Source: Shewanella frigidimarina (GTDB lineage: Bacteria; Pseudomonadota; Gammaproteobacteria; Enterobacterales; Shewanellaceae). From it: a stretch of DNA of 64,000 nucleotides. Under the pieces are notes generated by a model. That model had not been told where the DNA came from and did no database searches. It was given only the letters and a program-made list of their open reading frames with translations. The position numbers were made by a program, and so were the translations under genes. This document shows, in pieces, positions 26,996 through 36,582 of this stretch (positions are counted from its first letter, which is position 1; every line of letters begins with the position of its first letter). Where the stretch lies: NCBI RefSeq assembly GCF_003797125.1, contig NZ_RKKE01000001.1, forward strand, positions 930,001 to 994,000, read 5' to 3'.

Positions 26996-28060
26996 TTAGT
27001 TAACGCTTGAAATAGTGCGAAGTGACTGATTAAAATCTTCATCTTGAATCGATGATTTAAGGCTGACTTTACCCATTTCATCAATCAGGATAATCGTTGG
27101 TACTTGATTCACCCCAAATAGTTTAAACAGTTCGCCTTTTTCATCAAACACTATCGGTAGCGTAGTTTGATAGCTCTTACGGTAATCTTGAAGTTCTGCA
27201 ACCGATGACCATAGGTTGGTTGATATAGTCACCCACTCAATGTCTCTTGCCTTAGATTTTTGCTCTAATAGCTCACGTACTTGTGTACAAGCTTTTGATG
27301 TTTTAGGTTCTGTTTGCTCTAAATACCATTCACACCAAGGACCAAAAAATACCACCCCCACGGCTTTACTTTTTGGGGTATTGAAGTTGAAGTTGACAGA
27401 CTTGTTGTCAATCGTGGAGAACGATAAATCAGCTACAGAATCCCCCATCTTGTAACCTGAATCTTTAACGATAAGCATCGGATTGTTTATCGGTTTATCA
27501 GTCGTTTTTTCAGCAACCACTTTATCCAGAGCCTGGTGAAACTCTTTATCATCTTTGTGGCCAAAATATGCAAACTGACCCTTTTTATCAATCAACAAAT
27601 GCTGAGGGGTAACACGTAAATTAAATGCGCGAGCAAGCTTGCCATCATCGATTGTGATTGGCATTGTTAACCCCATTTTTTGACGAAAAGCATTTACCGA
27701 TCTTAAATTATCACTAATTCCGGTATTAACAGCGATCACTTGTACTTTGTCGCCATACTTCTTATAGATGTCTTCAAAGCTCGGCATTTGTTCGCGGCAT
27801 GGTACACACCAAGTTGCCCAAAACTTTATATAAACTGGCTTTTTGCCGTATACCTGAGCAAGATCGATGTTGTTACCATCAATGGTGACAATGTTCATTT
27901 GCGGTGCGGGTGACCCCACTAGTGATTCTCCCGCAGACTTAGCTCTTCGCTCTCCCTCCGCAGAATAATCCTCCTCAGCTTGCAAATGTTGGCTAAATGC
28001 AAATAGACATAAAAATGTGATCATTGGTGCTTTTATGAATTGACTAAAACGTGTCGCCAT
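26996..28060 (-). CDS. Periplasmic protein with two TlpA-like thioredoxin domains
   Basis: 354 residues. Signal peptide, then domain 1 (residues 45-180) with active site WATWCVPCRE and cis-Pro loop VTPQHLLID. Domain 2 (residues 205-350) keeps the fold (FFGPWCEWYLEQT, cis-Pro VPTIILID) but has CXXY where CXXC is expected, with another Cys 14 residues later. Domain 1 should reduce disulfides; domain 2 is perhaps a binding platform. AGGAAA precedes the ATG. It is 126 bp upstream of the ScsB-like gene on the same strand, the likely electron donor. Confidence 0.9.
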   Translation of the reverse strand: MATRFSQFIKAPMITFLCLFAFSQHLQAEEDYSAEGERRAKSAGESLVGSPAPQMNIVTIDGNNIDLAQVYGKKPVYIKFWATWCVPCREQMPSFEDIYKKYGDKVQVIAVNTGISDNLRSVNAFRQKMGLTMPITIDDGKLARAFNLRVTPQHLLIDKKGQFAYFGHKDDKEFHQALDKVVAEKTTDKPINNPMLIVKDSGYKMGDSVADLSFSTIDNKSVNFNFNTPKSKAVGVVFFGPWCEWYLEQTEPKTSKACTQVRELLEQKSKARDIEWVTISTNLWSSVAELQDYRKSYQTTLPIVFDEKGELFKLFGVNQVPTIILIDEMGKVSLKSSIQDEDFNQSLRTISSVN

Positions 28061-28169
28061 AACAATTTTCCTATCTTTCTTTCTCTATCTAAAAGTTAAT
28101 CATTACTTTAAAGGTGTGAGTTAACATGCACTAAAAAATAATAATCTTAACGGTTTTTAACAATGTTTA

Positions 28170-28784
28170 TTAGTTCACTGAAAACGTGCTCATTACGTGT
28201 TCTCGCACTTGCTCATGCACATATTTAACCTGTTTCTGTACAATAACTGGGGTTGCTGCTGTTCCTTCAATCGTAAAAAAAATCACGTTCATTAAGCCAA
28301 TCATCGCCAATACTTCTGTCATATAAGGAGTGAAGAAATCTGTCTGATAAGCACCTTCGCCAGAAAACACGCCGCCAGCAGAAATGAAGATATAAACCGG
28401 TTTATCACTTAATAAACCACGCTTACCTGTTGAAGTTATTTCAAATGTGCGCCCAGCTCTAACCACATGGTCTACCCAACACTTTAATCCAGAGGGTAAT
28501 GAATAGTTATGCATAGGAGAAGCTATAATCACTACATCGGCTTGTTCAAGTGAAGTAATTAGCTGATTTGAAGTTGCTAAGCTGCCTACCGCTTGAACAT
28601 GCTGTTTTTCCTGCGAACATAGTGCAATAGCATAGTCCACATCGACATGAACAAGTGTAGTTACGTCAATTTCATTAAGTTCAACAGAACCTATCGCCGA
28701 CAACTGCTCAATCATGGTCTGCGCTAATGAATACGTGCAGGATTGATGTTGCTTTGGACTGCAATTAACTAGCATCACGTTCAT
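28170..28784 (-). CDS. FMN-dependent NADH azoreductase (AzoR) family protein
   Basis: 204 residues, flavodoxin-like fold: MLVNCSPKQHQSCTYSLA binds the FMN phosphate, ASPMHNYSLPSGLKCWVDHV is the family signature, and FISAGGVFSGEG is the second flavin loop. Such enzymes reduce quinones and azo dyes with NADH in the cytoplasm. AGAGAGG precedes the ATG. It is divergent from a MocR regulator at 28901, a common regulator-target layout. Confidence 0.93.
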   Translation of the reverse strand: MNVMLVNCSPKQHQSCTYSLAQTMIEQLSAIGSVELNEIDVTTLVHVDVDYAIALCSQEKQHVQAVGSLATSNQLITSLEQADVVIIASPMHNYSLPSGLKCWVDHVVRAGRTFEITSTGKRGLLSDKPVYIFISAGGVFSGEGAYQTDFFTPYMTEVLAMIGLMNVIFFTIEGTAATPVIVQKQVKYVHEQVREHVMSTFSVN

Positions 28785-28900
28785 ATAACCTCTCTAATAA
28801 CGTCAAGAATAGGTATCACTTTATAAGCTAAGCATGATACAAATAGTTATGGCCTACTATAAGAGCCATAAATTAACTTTTTTTATGGGCCATATTTGAA
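28785..28900. promoter_or_regulatory. azoR-mocR divergent promoter region
   Basis: 116 bp. It contains ATGGCC and GAGCCAT around 28850-28870 and TATGGGCCATA at about 28885-28895, GGCC-centred motifs that may be MocR sites. TACTATA at 28855-28861 resembles a -10 box. Assignment is by position. Confidence 0.45.
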
Positions 28901-30283
28901 ATGGAAAAACGACCGAATAGAAAATTCGCTTACAAACAAGTATACCAACGAATTCACTCTGCTATTTTACAAGGCATACTAAAGCCTGGGGACCGTATTC
29001 CTTCAGCCAGAACACTGGCAAAAGAAATGGGGGTTGCGCGAGGTACTGTTGAAGAAGGTTATGCGTTACTTAAAGCTGAGGGATACATTGAATCAAAAGG
29101 CCAAGCAGGAACTTTAGTCAGTCAAGATATTCAAGATCCATCTACCGTTAAAAAGGCTATTGCCACCTCCCGTCAACCGGGTTTCATGTCTGAAATTCAA
29201 GTATCTGATATTATGCCTTTTCAATTAGGTATTCCCGCTTTAGACGCATTCCCTAAACAAACTTGGTCAAGAATGACTGCAAGATGTGCCAGGAATACAC
29301 ATATAGACAATCTCGTTTATCCATCTGTTTACGGTATACCAGAATTAAGAGTTGCTATTGCTCAATATTTACAACTGTCTCGTGGCGTTCAATGCCAGCC
29401 GACTCAAGTGTTTATTACTTCTGGATATGTTAATTCGCTAAAATGGATTAGCAAGGTGCTTTTGCAGCCAGAATCATATATTGGTGTTGAAGATCCAGGT
29501 TACCCACTAACACGTCGTATACTTGAAAATAACCATTTTAACGTTATCCCTGTTCCTGTTGATGAAGACGGAATAAACATTCCAAACAACGATAAAATAG
29601 CAGCAGTAATTGTTACTCCAGCTCATCAAAGTCCAACCTGTGTGTCTTTATCGCTCAATCGTCGGCAAATGCTTTTAGAATGGGCTGAAACTAATCAGAG
29701 TTGGATAGTAGAAGATGATTATGATGGTGAATATCGCCATACAGGGCTTCCATTACCTGCATTAAAAAGCTTGGATACTCAAGACAGAGTCATCTACTCT
29801 GGAACATTCAGTAAAGTACTATTTCCAAGTCTAAGAATGGCTTATATCGTGGTACCACAAAAGCAAGTCAGTAATTTTGAGCAATGTTCAGAGTTATATG
29901 CGGGTAATGTTTCTGGCTTGATACAAAGTTCCGTGCTTGCCTTTATGCAAGAAGGTCACCTTGCTCGACATATTCAACGGATGAGAAAACTCTATCGGGA
30001 ACGTCGAGAATTAGCAGCCAGATTGTTTAATCAAATTTTAGGCGATAGGGTTTCAATTGAACCACAATCCGGTGGTATGCACATGATTGTAAAACTGAAC
30101 GATCCGAAAAGCGATGATATGGCAATAGCCGAGAAAATGATGAAAGCAGGATTATTCTCCCAAGCCTTATCGCAATGGTCTTCTAGACCTATTCATCCAA
30201 GTTTAATTCTAAGTTTCACGAATATTAGAACTGAGGAAGAGTGCCTAAAATTAATATCTCAGTTAAAGGATATTGGTATCTAA
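28901..30283 (+). CDS. MocR family regulator (GntR HTH + aminotransferase domain)
   Basis: 460 residues. Residues 8-75 are a GntR winged helix (YQRIHSAILQGILKPGDRIPSARTLAKEMGVARGTVEEGY). Residues 105-460 are a fold-type I aminotransferase domain with the PLP motifs VEDDYDGEYRH and SGTFSKVLFPSLRMAYIV, whose Lys should bind PLP. MocR proteins sense PLP or amino compounds. It probably controls the divergent azoreductase gene. No clear ribosome site before the ATG. A weak hairpin without T run (30294-30313) follows. Confidence 0.93.
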   Translation: MEKRPNRKFAYKQVYQRIHSAILQGILKPGDRIPSARTLAKEMGVARGTVEEGYALLKAEGYIESKGQAGTLVSQDIQDPSTVKKAIATSRQPGFMSEIQVSDIMPFQLGIPALDAFPKQTWSRMTARCARNTHIDNLVYPSVYGIPELRVAIAQYLQLSRGVQCQPTQVFITSGYVNSLKWISKVLLQPESYIGVEDPGYPLTRRILENNHFNVIPVPVDEDGINIPNNDKIAAVIVTPAHQSPTCVSLSLNRRQMLLEWAETNQSWIVEDDYDGEYRHTGLPLPALKSLDTQDRVIYSGTFSKVLFPSLRMAYIVVPQKQVSNFEQCSELYAGNVSGLIQSSVLAFMQEGHLARHIQRMRKLYRERRELAARLFNQILGDRVSIEPQSGGMHMIVKLNDPKSDDMAIAEKMMKAGLFSQALSQWSSRPIHPSLILSFTNIRTEEECLKLISQLKDIGI

Positions 30284-30480
30284 ATACGTTATTAAATGAG
30301 TAGTAACTCATTTTAGTCTCTGTAAAATAGCAAAATAAGATAAATTTTTTATGGAAAACAAAGGTAAGCACACTTAAATAGAGCTTTAGTTCTAACAAAC
30401 TTTGGTGCAAAGGGTAGCCAGCAATAATCCCGCTGACTTGTAGCTGAAAAAGTAGCCGTAGGTTCTAGTGTCATTTAATA

Positions 30481-31065
30481 TTAGCAATCTGTACTTTCTG
30501 GAAGTAATAGAGCATTCTCTAACTCAACACCAAGATATCTGATCGTATTGTCTACCTTTCTATGGCCTAACAAAAGCTGCACTGCTCGAGTATTCTTTGT
30601 TTTAGCATAGACAAAAGTCGATTTGATTTGCATGATAGAGTGGGTTTCATACAGGTTGGACCTAGTCCAAGATTGAATGCCCGTTTCCTAGCAATGTATC
30701 TATAGAACGAGTAGTTAATCGGCTGTTGCTTCAATCTAGGGCTGGGGAAAAGGAAATAGCTTGCGCTTAACGATGAAAGCAAGATGCATTTCATCTGACT
30801 TTGTTGAGTTCTTGTCGCTATTTCTAAACTGAACTTCAATGCCAGTCTTCTGCTGTATATGCTTAACTCGATTAAATATCAGGTCTTTGAAGATACATCG
30901 CATACTCTCAGAGGTAGTAAGTCGCTCGCTATAAATAGCCAAATTTAGCAGTACTAACGTCATCAAGCTGTTCTCAATCTCTAGTTTGGAGTGAATACGC
31001 TAAATTTCTTCAAGCCAAAAAGCCTTTTTGACGCCACTTCGTTGCCCACGGTTTAACATGACCAT
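30481..31065 (-). pseudogene. Decayed tyrosine recombinase (short integrase family)
   Basis: Read in joined frames, this stretch matches the roughly 195-residue integrases with IQQKTG.PVQF and NTRAVQLLLGHRKVDNTIRY near the C-terminus. The start has a perfect AGGAGG. A TAG at 31000-31002 replaces the Trp expected after EEI. Two frameshifts follow, near 30750 and in the GLGPTC/WTRSNLYETHS region. THSIMQIK lacks the catalytic HXXR of THSLRR. It marks the left edge of the molybdoenzyme block as mobile DNA. Confidence 0.8.
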
Positions 31066-31256
31066 GATGCCCTCCTTTTTGTTGCTTGGTCATCACGATT
31101 GTAGTTAGTATTTGGACATTTTCGGGTTACTATTTTTTGTACATCATTGAACTTTTCGATAAATTTTTCTATCCCAAATGTAAAATCAACTACAAATCAG
31201 TGGACAATTTTGCTAACCCAGTACAAACCAAGTATTGACGCTATAATATTTTAGCT

Positions 31257-31784
31257 TTATTTATTAAAATCTTGAAAAGCTCTACTGTATAAATTGATAT
31301 CTGTTTCTTTTACTTCGCCACGATTCAATTTTTTTTGTAAACCAGGGCCTACACGCATTGTGGTATTAGTCGCATCTATTTGTTCATGGCAATGGCTACA
31401 AGATAATATGGGCTTAGCATGTTCACCACAGTTTTTATGGACGTATTCGACTGGTGCTCCATCGGCATCGGCAGTCCATTTATCTCCCCAAGCAGTAATA
31501 CTGAGTAGCACTGGATAAAGCTCAAGCCCTCGTTCGGTGAGCTTATACTCAAATCTATTGTATTTTTCATCATACAAATGCTTATAAATTATTTCTTCTT
31601 CTACCAACCTATTTAATCTATCAGATAGCCTGTGTTTAGTAATACCAAGAGATTGCTGTATATCAGAAAACCGGCGAATTCTCATGAATATTTGTCGGAC
31701 AATTAATAATGTCCATGAATCGCCGAATATAGATAAGGAACGGGCTATAGAGCAGGTTTGAGTATTAACTTGATCCCATCGCAT
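31257..31784 (-). CDS. HxlR family transcriptional regulator
   Basis: 175 residues from ATG 31784 (AAGG upstream); an earlier ATG at 31835 adds an atypical N-terminus. The winged helix has the HxlR pattern CSIARSLSIFGDSWTLLIVRQIFMRIRRFSDIQ, with the reactive Cys near the N-terminus, then KHRLSDRLNRLVEE and YELTERG-like KLTERGLELYPVL. The C-terminal 70 residues carry CSHCHE and other Cys/His, possibly a metal site. Divergent from the molybdoenzyme operon with about 220 bp between, so it is its likely regulator. Confidence 0.92.
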   Translation of the reverse strand: MRWDQVNTQTCSIARSLSIFGDSWTLLIVRQIFMRIRRFSDIQQSLGITKHRLSDRLNRLVEEEIIYKHLYDEKYNRFEYKLTERGLELYPVLLSITAWGDKWTADADGAPVEYVHKNCGEHAKPILSCSHCHEQIDATNTTMRVGPGLQKKLNRGEVKETDINLYSRAFQDFNK

Positions 31785-32002
31785 AAATAAAACCTTTGAA
31801 AACCATGAAATGCTATCCCAAATTATACTTGACAAGTTCCATTTTGCAACCCTATTATAATCAAGGTTCCAATATAGAACTCAACTGACCTTTTTGTACT
31901 GTTCTTTCTCTTTTTAGATCCATCTTTTTGGATTGAGTATCAGATGTAGTTTCAAAAATCGTGTAATTGTCATATTAATTTTGTAGATAACCGGAGGCAA
32001 AA

Positions 32003-34321
32003 ATGTCACAAGAGAAACAAAAAGCACTGTTAAAAAAATCATCTTGCATTCTATGCAGTGTTAATTGTGGTCTAGACATTCAAACTGGCGGTGAAACAGG
32101 CAGAGAGCTTTTAAAAATTAAAGGTGATAAAGATAACCCATCATCGCAAGGTTACCTCTGTAATAAAGCTGCCCGTCTAAATCATTATCAAATGGGGCAA
32201 GATAGAATTAATTCTCCTATGCGACGTAAAAGTGACGGTAGCTATGAAGCTGTCTCATGGGAAACAGCAATCAAAGAGGTCGCGTCAGGTTTAAATAAGG
32301 TCAAACAAAACCATGGTGGAGATAAAATTCTTTTCATTGGCGGTGGTGGCCAAGGTAATCATCTTGGTGGCCTTTACAGCGATGGCCTGCAAAAGGCTTT
32401 AGGTGTGCGCTACCGTACAAATGCTTTAGCGCAAGAAAAAACGGGCGAGTTCTGGGTGAGTGGTAAAATGTTTGGTGGCGGCCCTCATGGCGATTTTGAA
32501 AATGCTGAGGTCAGTGTGTTTTTAGGTAAAAATCCTTGGCACACACATGGTTTTCCACAAGCTCGCACGGTATTAAAAGAAATATCAAGAGACCCTGAAC
32601 GGGCCATGATCGTTTTAGACCCCTGTGTTACCGATACCGCTAAAATCGCTGATTATCACCTTCAACTTCAACCTGGAACAGATGCTTGGGCGTTATCAGC
32701 AATGATTGCGATTGTAATCCAAGAAGAGCTGGAAGATACAACATTCATATCAAATCATACTGAAGGGTTTGGTCAAATTCGTTCTCACTTTGCCCATTTA
32801 AACATTGCTGAGTATTGTAAAATAGCTCAATTAGATGTTGATTTAGTGACTCTGGCAACTCGTCGATTAGCTAAGGCGAAATCAGTCTCAATATTTGAAG
32901 ACCTGGGTACGCAGCAAAATATTAATTCAACATTGGTCAGCTACCTCCAACGCATTTTATTTGTTATTACTGGAAACTTTGCAAAAAAAGGAGCTGCCAA
33001 TATTGGTGTTTCTTTATTATCAGTATCTGATGCAAGCAAGGGTGACGTCTCAGTAAAGGGCACCCAAAAAAATACTAATTACAAAGTAAGCCCAGTGCTT
33101 GGCTCAAAAGTCATTATTGGTTTATTGCCGTGTAATGAAATTCCCGATGAAATATTAACCGACCATCCCAATCGATTTAGAGCAGCAATTATTGAAAGCT
33201 CCAATCCTGTTCATTCCTATGCCGATAGCGGGCGAATGCGCGAAGCAATGAAAGCGTTGGAGTTCACTGTAGTGATTGATGTTGCAATGACAGAAACAGC
33301 CAGCATTGCGGATTATATTTTACCTGCATCAAGCGCCTATGAAAAACATGAATGTGTCTTTTTTCAAATAGATTTTCCTAGGAATACTTTCCAATTACGC
33401 CATCCAATTGTTGATAAGCTGGCAGGCACCAAAATTGAAGCTGAAATTCATACTTTATTACTTGAGGAATTAGGGGCGTTAAAACCTGCTCATACAGCTA
33501 TTTTACGTGGAGCTGCAAAACTAGGTCGACGAAGCTTTGCTCTTACTTTCACTGCATTACTTAAATTTAAACCAGAGCTGATGAAAGTATTACCTTCTTT
33601 ATTGTACCGTTCTTTGGGTCACACTCTTGACCAAGGAAACGCTGCATCTGCTGCCCCTTTTTGGGCTTTATGTCATCAATTTGTTCGTAAAAACCGAAAG
33701 TATGCTGCCAATGCAGGATTTACAGGCCCGCTATGGGAAGCCGGTGAAAAAATGTTTGATACCTTATTAAATAGTCCATCAGGCTTTATATTTTCAGATT
33801 CAGGAACTGACTATAGCGATACTTGGAATCGTATGACTAGAACTGATAAAAAAATTCAACTATATCTACCAGAACTGTTCCCACAAACTTGTAATTTAGA
33901 CACTAGTTTACTGGCTTGCCCAAAAGAGTTCCCCTTCATTTTGACCGCTGGACAACGACGAGGTGAAACGGCAAATACAATCATTCGAGATGCATCTTGG
34001 GATAAAAATAATAAATCACCTAGTTTATATATTCACCCAGAAGATGCAGATAAGTTAAAAATTGAATCCGGTGACCAAGTAAAAATAAGTACTCAAACCG
34101 GCTCAGGACAAACCCACGCATTCGTTACTGAGCAGCAACGGCCAGGATTTATTAGCTTACCCAATGGCTTGGGGCTTATTTACACCAATGCACAAGGTGA
34201 AACGGTTCAAATAGGTATAGCACCAAATGAATTGACATCATCAGACCGAAAAGATTTTTTTGCTGGTACCCCTTGGCATAAATATGTTCCTGCCAAATTA
34301 GAAAAATTATCAGAAGTTTAA
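32003..34321 (+). CDS. Molybdopterin-dependent oxidoreductase (DMSO reductase superfamily)
   Basis: 772 residues. A [4Fe-4S] motif C15-x2-C18-x3-C22-x30-C53 opens the protein. The bis-MGD core follows (FLGKNPWHTHGFPQAR, AIIESSNPVHSYADSGRMREAM, then ETASIADYILPASSAYEKHE) and a C-terminal molydopterin-dinucleotide domain (TAGQRRGETANTIIRD). No twin-arginine signal, so it is cytoplasmic. In the usual metal-ligand slot no Cys or Sec is visible (ALAQEKTGEFWV). Strong GGAGG ribosome site. First gene of an operon with a flavin reductase (14 bp) and a ferredoxin (25 bp), so electrons probably pass NAD(P)H-FNR-ferredoxin-Mo enzyme or the reverse. Substrate unknown. Confidence 0.92.
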   Translation: MSQEKQKALLKKSSCILCSVNCGLDIQTGGETGRELLKIKGDKDNPSSQGYLCNKAARLNHYQMGQDRINSPMRRKSDGSYEAVSWETAIKEVASGLNKVKQNHGGDKILFIGGGGQGNHLGGLYSDGLQKALGVRYRTNALAQEKTGEFWVSGKMFGGGPHGDFENAEVSVFLGKNPWHTHGFPQARTVLKEISRDPERAMIVLDPCVTDTAKIADYHLQLQPGTDAWALSAMIAIVIQEELEDTTFISNHTEGFGQIRSHFAHLNIAEYCKIAQLDVDLVTLATRRLAKAKSVSIFEDLGTQQNINSTLVSYLQRILFVITGNFAKKGAANIGVSLLSVSDASKGDVSVKGTQKNTNYKVSPVLGSKVIIGLLPCNEIPDEILTDHPNRFRAAIIESSNPVHSYADSGRMREAMKALEFTVVIDVAMTETASIADYILPASSAYEKHECVFFQIDFPRNTFQLRHPIVDKLAGTKIEAEIHTLLLEELGALKPAHTAILRGAAKLGRRSFALTFTALLKFKPELMKVLPSLLYRSLGHTLDQGNAASAAPFWALCHQFVRKNRKYAANAGFTGPLWEAGEKMFDTLLNSPSGFIFSDSGTDYSDTWNRMTRTDKKIQLYLPELFPQTCNLDTSLLACPKEFPFILTAGQRRGETANTIIRDASWDKNNKSPSLYIHPEDADKLKIESGDQVKISTQTGSGQTHAFVTEQQRPGFISLPNGLGLIYTNAQGETVQIGIAPNELTSSDRKDFFAGTPWHKYVPAKLEKLSEV

Positions 34322-34335
34322 TATAGGGAATTAAG

Positions 34336-35109
34336 ATGGCTTTTTATTACCAAAAAGTACTTGAAGTAAAGCACTGGAATGACACGTTGTTTAGTTTTAA
34401 AACCACCAGACCTGAAAGTTTAAAGTTTCATAATGGCCACTTTGTCATGCTCGGATTAGAAGTTGAAGGTAAACCTTTAATGCGAGCATACAGCATAGCG
34501 AGTGCTAATTATGCTGAACACTTAGAGTTCTTAAGCATAAAAGTGCCAGACGGTCCATTAACCTCTAGGCTACAACATCTACAAAAAAACGATACGGTGA
34601 TGGTCAGTATGAAACCAGTAGGCACATTGGTTATACATGACTTAACCCCTGCGAAAAATTTATACTTATTTGCTACAGGAACAGGGTTAGCCCCCTTTAT
34701 GAGCATCGTTAGAGATTTTGAAACCTATGAACGCTTTGACAAAATAATTCTCGTTCATGGTGTACGTTATGTTAGTGAACTGGCTTACCACGACTACCTT
34801 CTTAAAGAGCTGACTGACGATGAATATATTGGCGACATGGTGAAAGAAAAACTTATTTATTATCCAACCGTTACACGAGAGCCATTTAAAAACCAAGGTC
34901 GATTAACAGATCTGATCACTAACGGTAAGCTCTGTAAAGACATAGGTTTAGCGCTATTAACCCCAGAAACTGATCGTGCCATGATTTGTGGCAGTCCTAG
35001 TATGCTCAAAGACACGTGCAAACTTCTAGACGATTTAGGTTTTAGGGCTTCAACGCACACAGGTGATGTTGCTGATTATGTTATTGAACGTTCTTTTGTT
35101 GAAAAGTAA
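34336..35109 (+). CDS. Ferredoxin-NADP+ reductase (Fpr type)
   Basis: 257 residues. FAD motif RAYSIAS near residue 50, then the NADP-binding GTGLAPFMSIVRDFETYE and the C-terminal MICGSPSML, ending in a Fpr-like aromatic-basic tail (YVIERSFVEK). It shuttles electrons between NADP(H) and the ferredoxin encoded 25 bp downstream, probably for the molybdoenzyme encoded upstream. AGGGAA precedes the ATG. Confidence 0.93.
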   Translation: MAFYYQKVLEVKHWNDTLFSFKTTRPESLKFHNGHFVMLGLEVEGKPLMRAYSIASANYAEHLEFLSIKVPDGPLTSRLQHLQKNDTVMVSMKPVGTLVIHDLTPAKNLYLFATGTGLAPFMSIVRDFETYERFDKIILVHGVRYVSELAYHDYLLKELTDDEYIGDMVKEKLIYYPTVTREPFKNQGRLTDLITNGKLCKDIGLALLTPETDRAMICGSPSMLKDTCKLLDDLGFRASTHTGDVADYVIERSFVEK

Positions 35110-35134
35110 TTAACGATAAATAAGGGGAAGTAAT

Positions 35135-35458
35135 ATGGCATTTTATGTAACGGATAACTGTATAAAGTGTAAGCATACTGATTGTGTTTCAGTGTGCCCT
35201 GTTGATTGTTTTCATGAAGGTGAAAACTTTTTGGTCATAAACCCAGATACCTGTATAGATTGTGCACTGTGTGAACCTGAATGTCCGGTGGGCGCGATAT
35301 ACAGCCGCGAAAGTTTACCTGATAAACAAAAACATTTTATAAAAATAAATGAAGAATTAAGCCAAAAATGGCCTGTTATTTCAGAACAAAAGTCACCACT
35401 CCTTGATGCAGAAAAATGGGATGGAGTTGCAAACAAAGTTGAATTTTTAATTCAATAA
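35135..35458 (+). CDS. fdxA: 7Fe ferredoxin (FdxA type)
   Basis: 107 residues. The cysteine pattern C9, C17, C21, C25 and C40, C43, C46, C50 matches the [3Fe-4S][4Fe-4S] ferredoxins of the Azotobacter FdI/FdxA group, with the usual C-terminal extension. A single-electron carrier in the cytoplasm. Third gene of the molybdoenzyme operon, with a strong GGGGA ribosome site. Decayed insertion sequences follow directly, so the operon ends the transferred block. Confidence 0.93.
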   Translation: MAFYVTDNCIKCKHTDCVSVCPVDCFHEGENFLVINPDTCIDCALCEPECPVGAIYSRESLPDKQKHFIKINEELSQKWPVISEQKSPLLDAEKWDGVANKVEFLIQ

Positions 35459-35580
35459 ACAGATTAATCTTACTAAGGTATATGATTTTTTCATTCTAGA
35501 TGATGTTGTGCAAGCGGCGTTTTTCAAGACAGTTGTCGCCTAAATTGTTAAGCAGCTTCTTTATGTTGCTCTGGATCTAA

Positions 35581-35817
35581 CTACGCATCGCCTGTTGGCT
35601 GCCAGTTTGGCTCTTCTTTTGACCATCGCTCTGGATGTTCATTTCTTTTTGTCTGATACAACGCTTTTCGCTTCGCCAGTATTCCAACATCAAGACCATC
35701 ATGTCTCTGGTTTGGTGTCACAAACTTAATCCTGCTATGGCGATGCTCGTTGTTGTACCAATAAACAAATTCATTGACCCATTTACGCGCTTCATCTAAC
35801 GATTTAAAACCTTCACT
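35581..35817 (-). pseudogene. IS3-family transposase (ORFB) C-terminal fragment
   Basis: About 78 residues, DAYSEGFKSLDEARKWVNEFVYWYNNEHRHSRIKFVTPNQRH, the end of an IS3-group DDE transposase (conserved E-F-x-Y-W-Y-N-N-x-H-R-H). The catalytic domain is missing. The fragment is broken at 35818 by the end of an IS66 element. Confidence 0.85.
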
Positions 35818-36112
35818 GTAAGCGTCCGGCAAACTACGCCTTGCCTAGTTTAACCTGCCAGGGTAAGAGGCTGTTGAGGTCACAATTAGGGTTTGATAAT
35901 TGCTCTAAGCAGTGTTCGATGTAATCGAACGGGGTGAGTTCATTCGCTTTGGCCGTTTCTATGATACTGTACAAAATGGCACTCGCCTCTGCGCCACGGT
36001 GGTTGTGGTTAAACAGCCAGTTTTTGCGCCCTATCACAAACGGTTTCACAGTCCGCTCTGCACGGTTGTTGTCGATATTAAGTTCGCTGTTTTCTGTATA
36101 ACGGCCACGCTA
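35818..36112 (-). pseudogene. IS66-family transposase C-terminal fragment with IS66 end
   Basis: The frame [33 protein letters not shown] is the DDE-domain end of IS66 TnpC, running on through HRGAEASAI to the stop at 35834. It is cut by an in-frame TAG at 36110-36112. GTAAGCGTCCGG at 35818-35829 fits the GTAA-starting terminal repeat of IS66, so the element had inserted into the IS3 gene and later lost its other half. Confidence 0.82.
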
Positions 36113-36369
36113 AATTGAAAATGGACATAAACGATTTAGAACGCTAGTTCTGTTTATATCTATCCAGATAAGGTTTTGTATTGAAAACGTCTAAGTAAAT
36201 GGCCATACTCACTTCGCCACTACAAACCTCATAATCCGCAATCAGCTCTTGTACTCACCTCTATCGCCAAGACATTACCTAGATGACGTTTATGGGAAAC
36301 TTAATCTATAATATTGTTATTGAAAATGTTTTAGCTACTTCGTGAATCTTCCAGATAGGAAGATATTTT

Positions 36370-36543
36370 ATGGTGAATAAAATCCATAACCTGCTTGGTG
36401 GAGAGGTTAAACAGGCATACCCTCTTATTTAGAATAGTGACAAGTTAAAAAAACTGCGTGAGTTGATCGATGAAGTGACTAACTATCCAAGTAAAAAAAC
36501 AAGCTGCAACGCCATCGAAGCGTTTAGACTATATGGTGTCTAA
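36370..36543 (+). pseudogene. Possible small gene interrupted by a stop codon
   Basis: ATG after AGGAAG, 20 codons, a TAG at 36430-36432, then 37 more open codons (KLKKLRELIDEVTNYPSKKTSCNAI) to TAA at 36541. The composition looks coding, but I recognise no family. It may be a remnant of the same mobile block. Confidence 0.3.
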
Positions 36544-36582
36544 TGCTGTTTGAATGGTTAATGGATACACAGTTCTTTAACG

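Noticed and set aside
30567..30839. Independent small gene on the minus strand
   Set aside because: It is one frame of the frameshifted integrase remnant.
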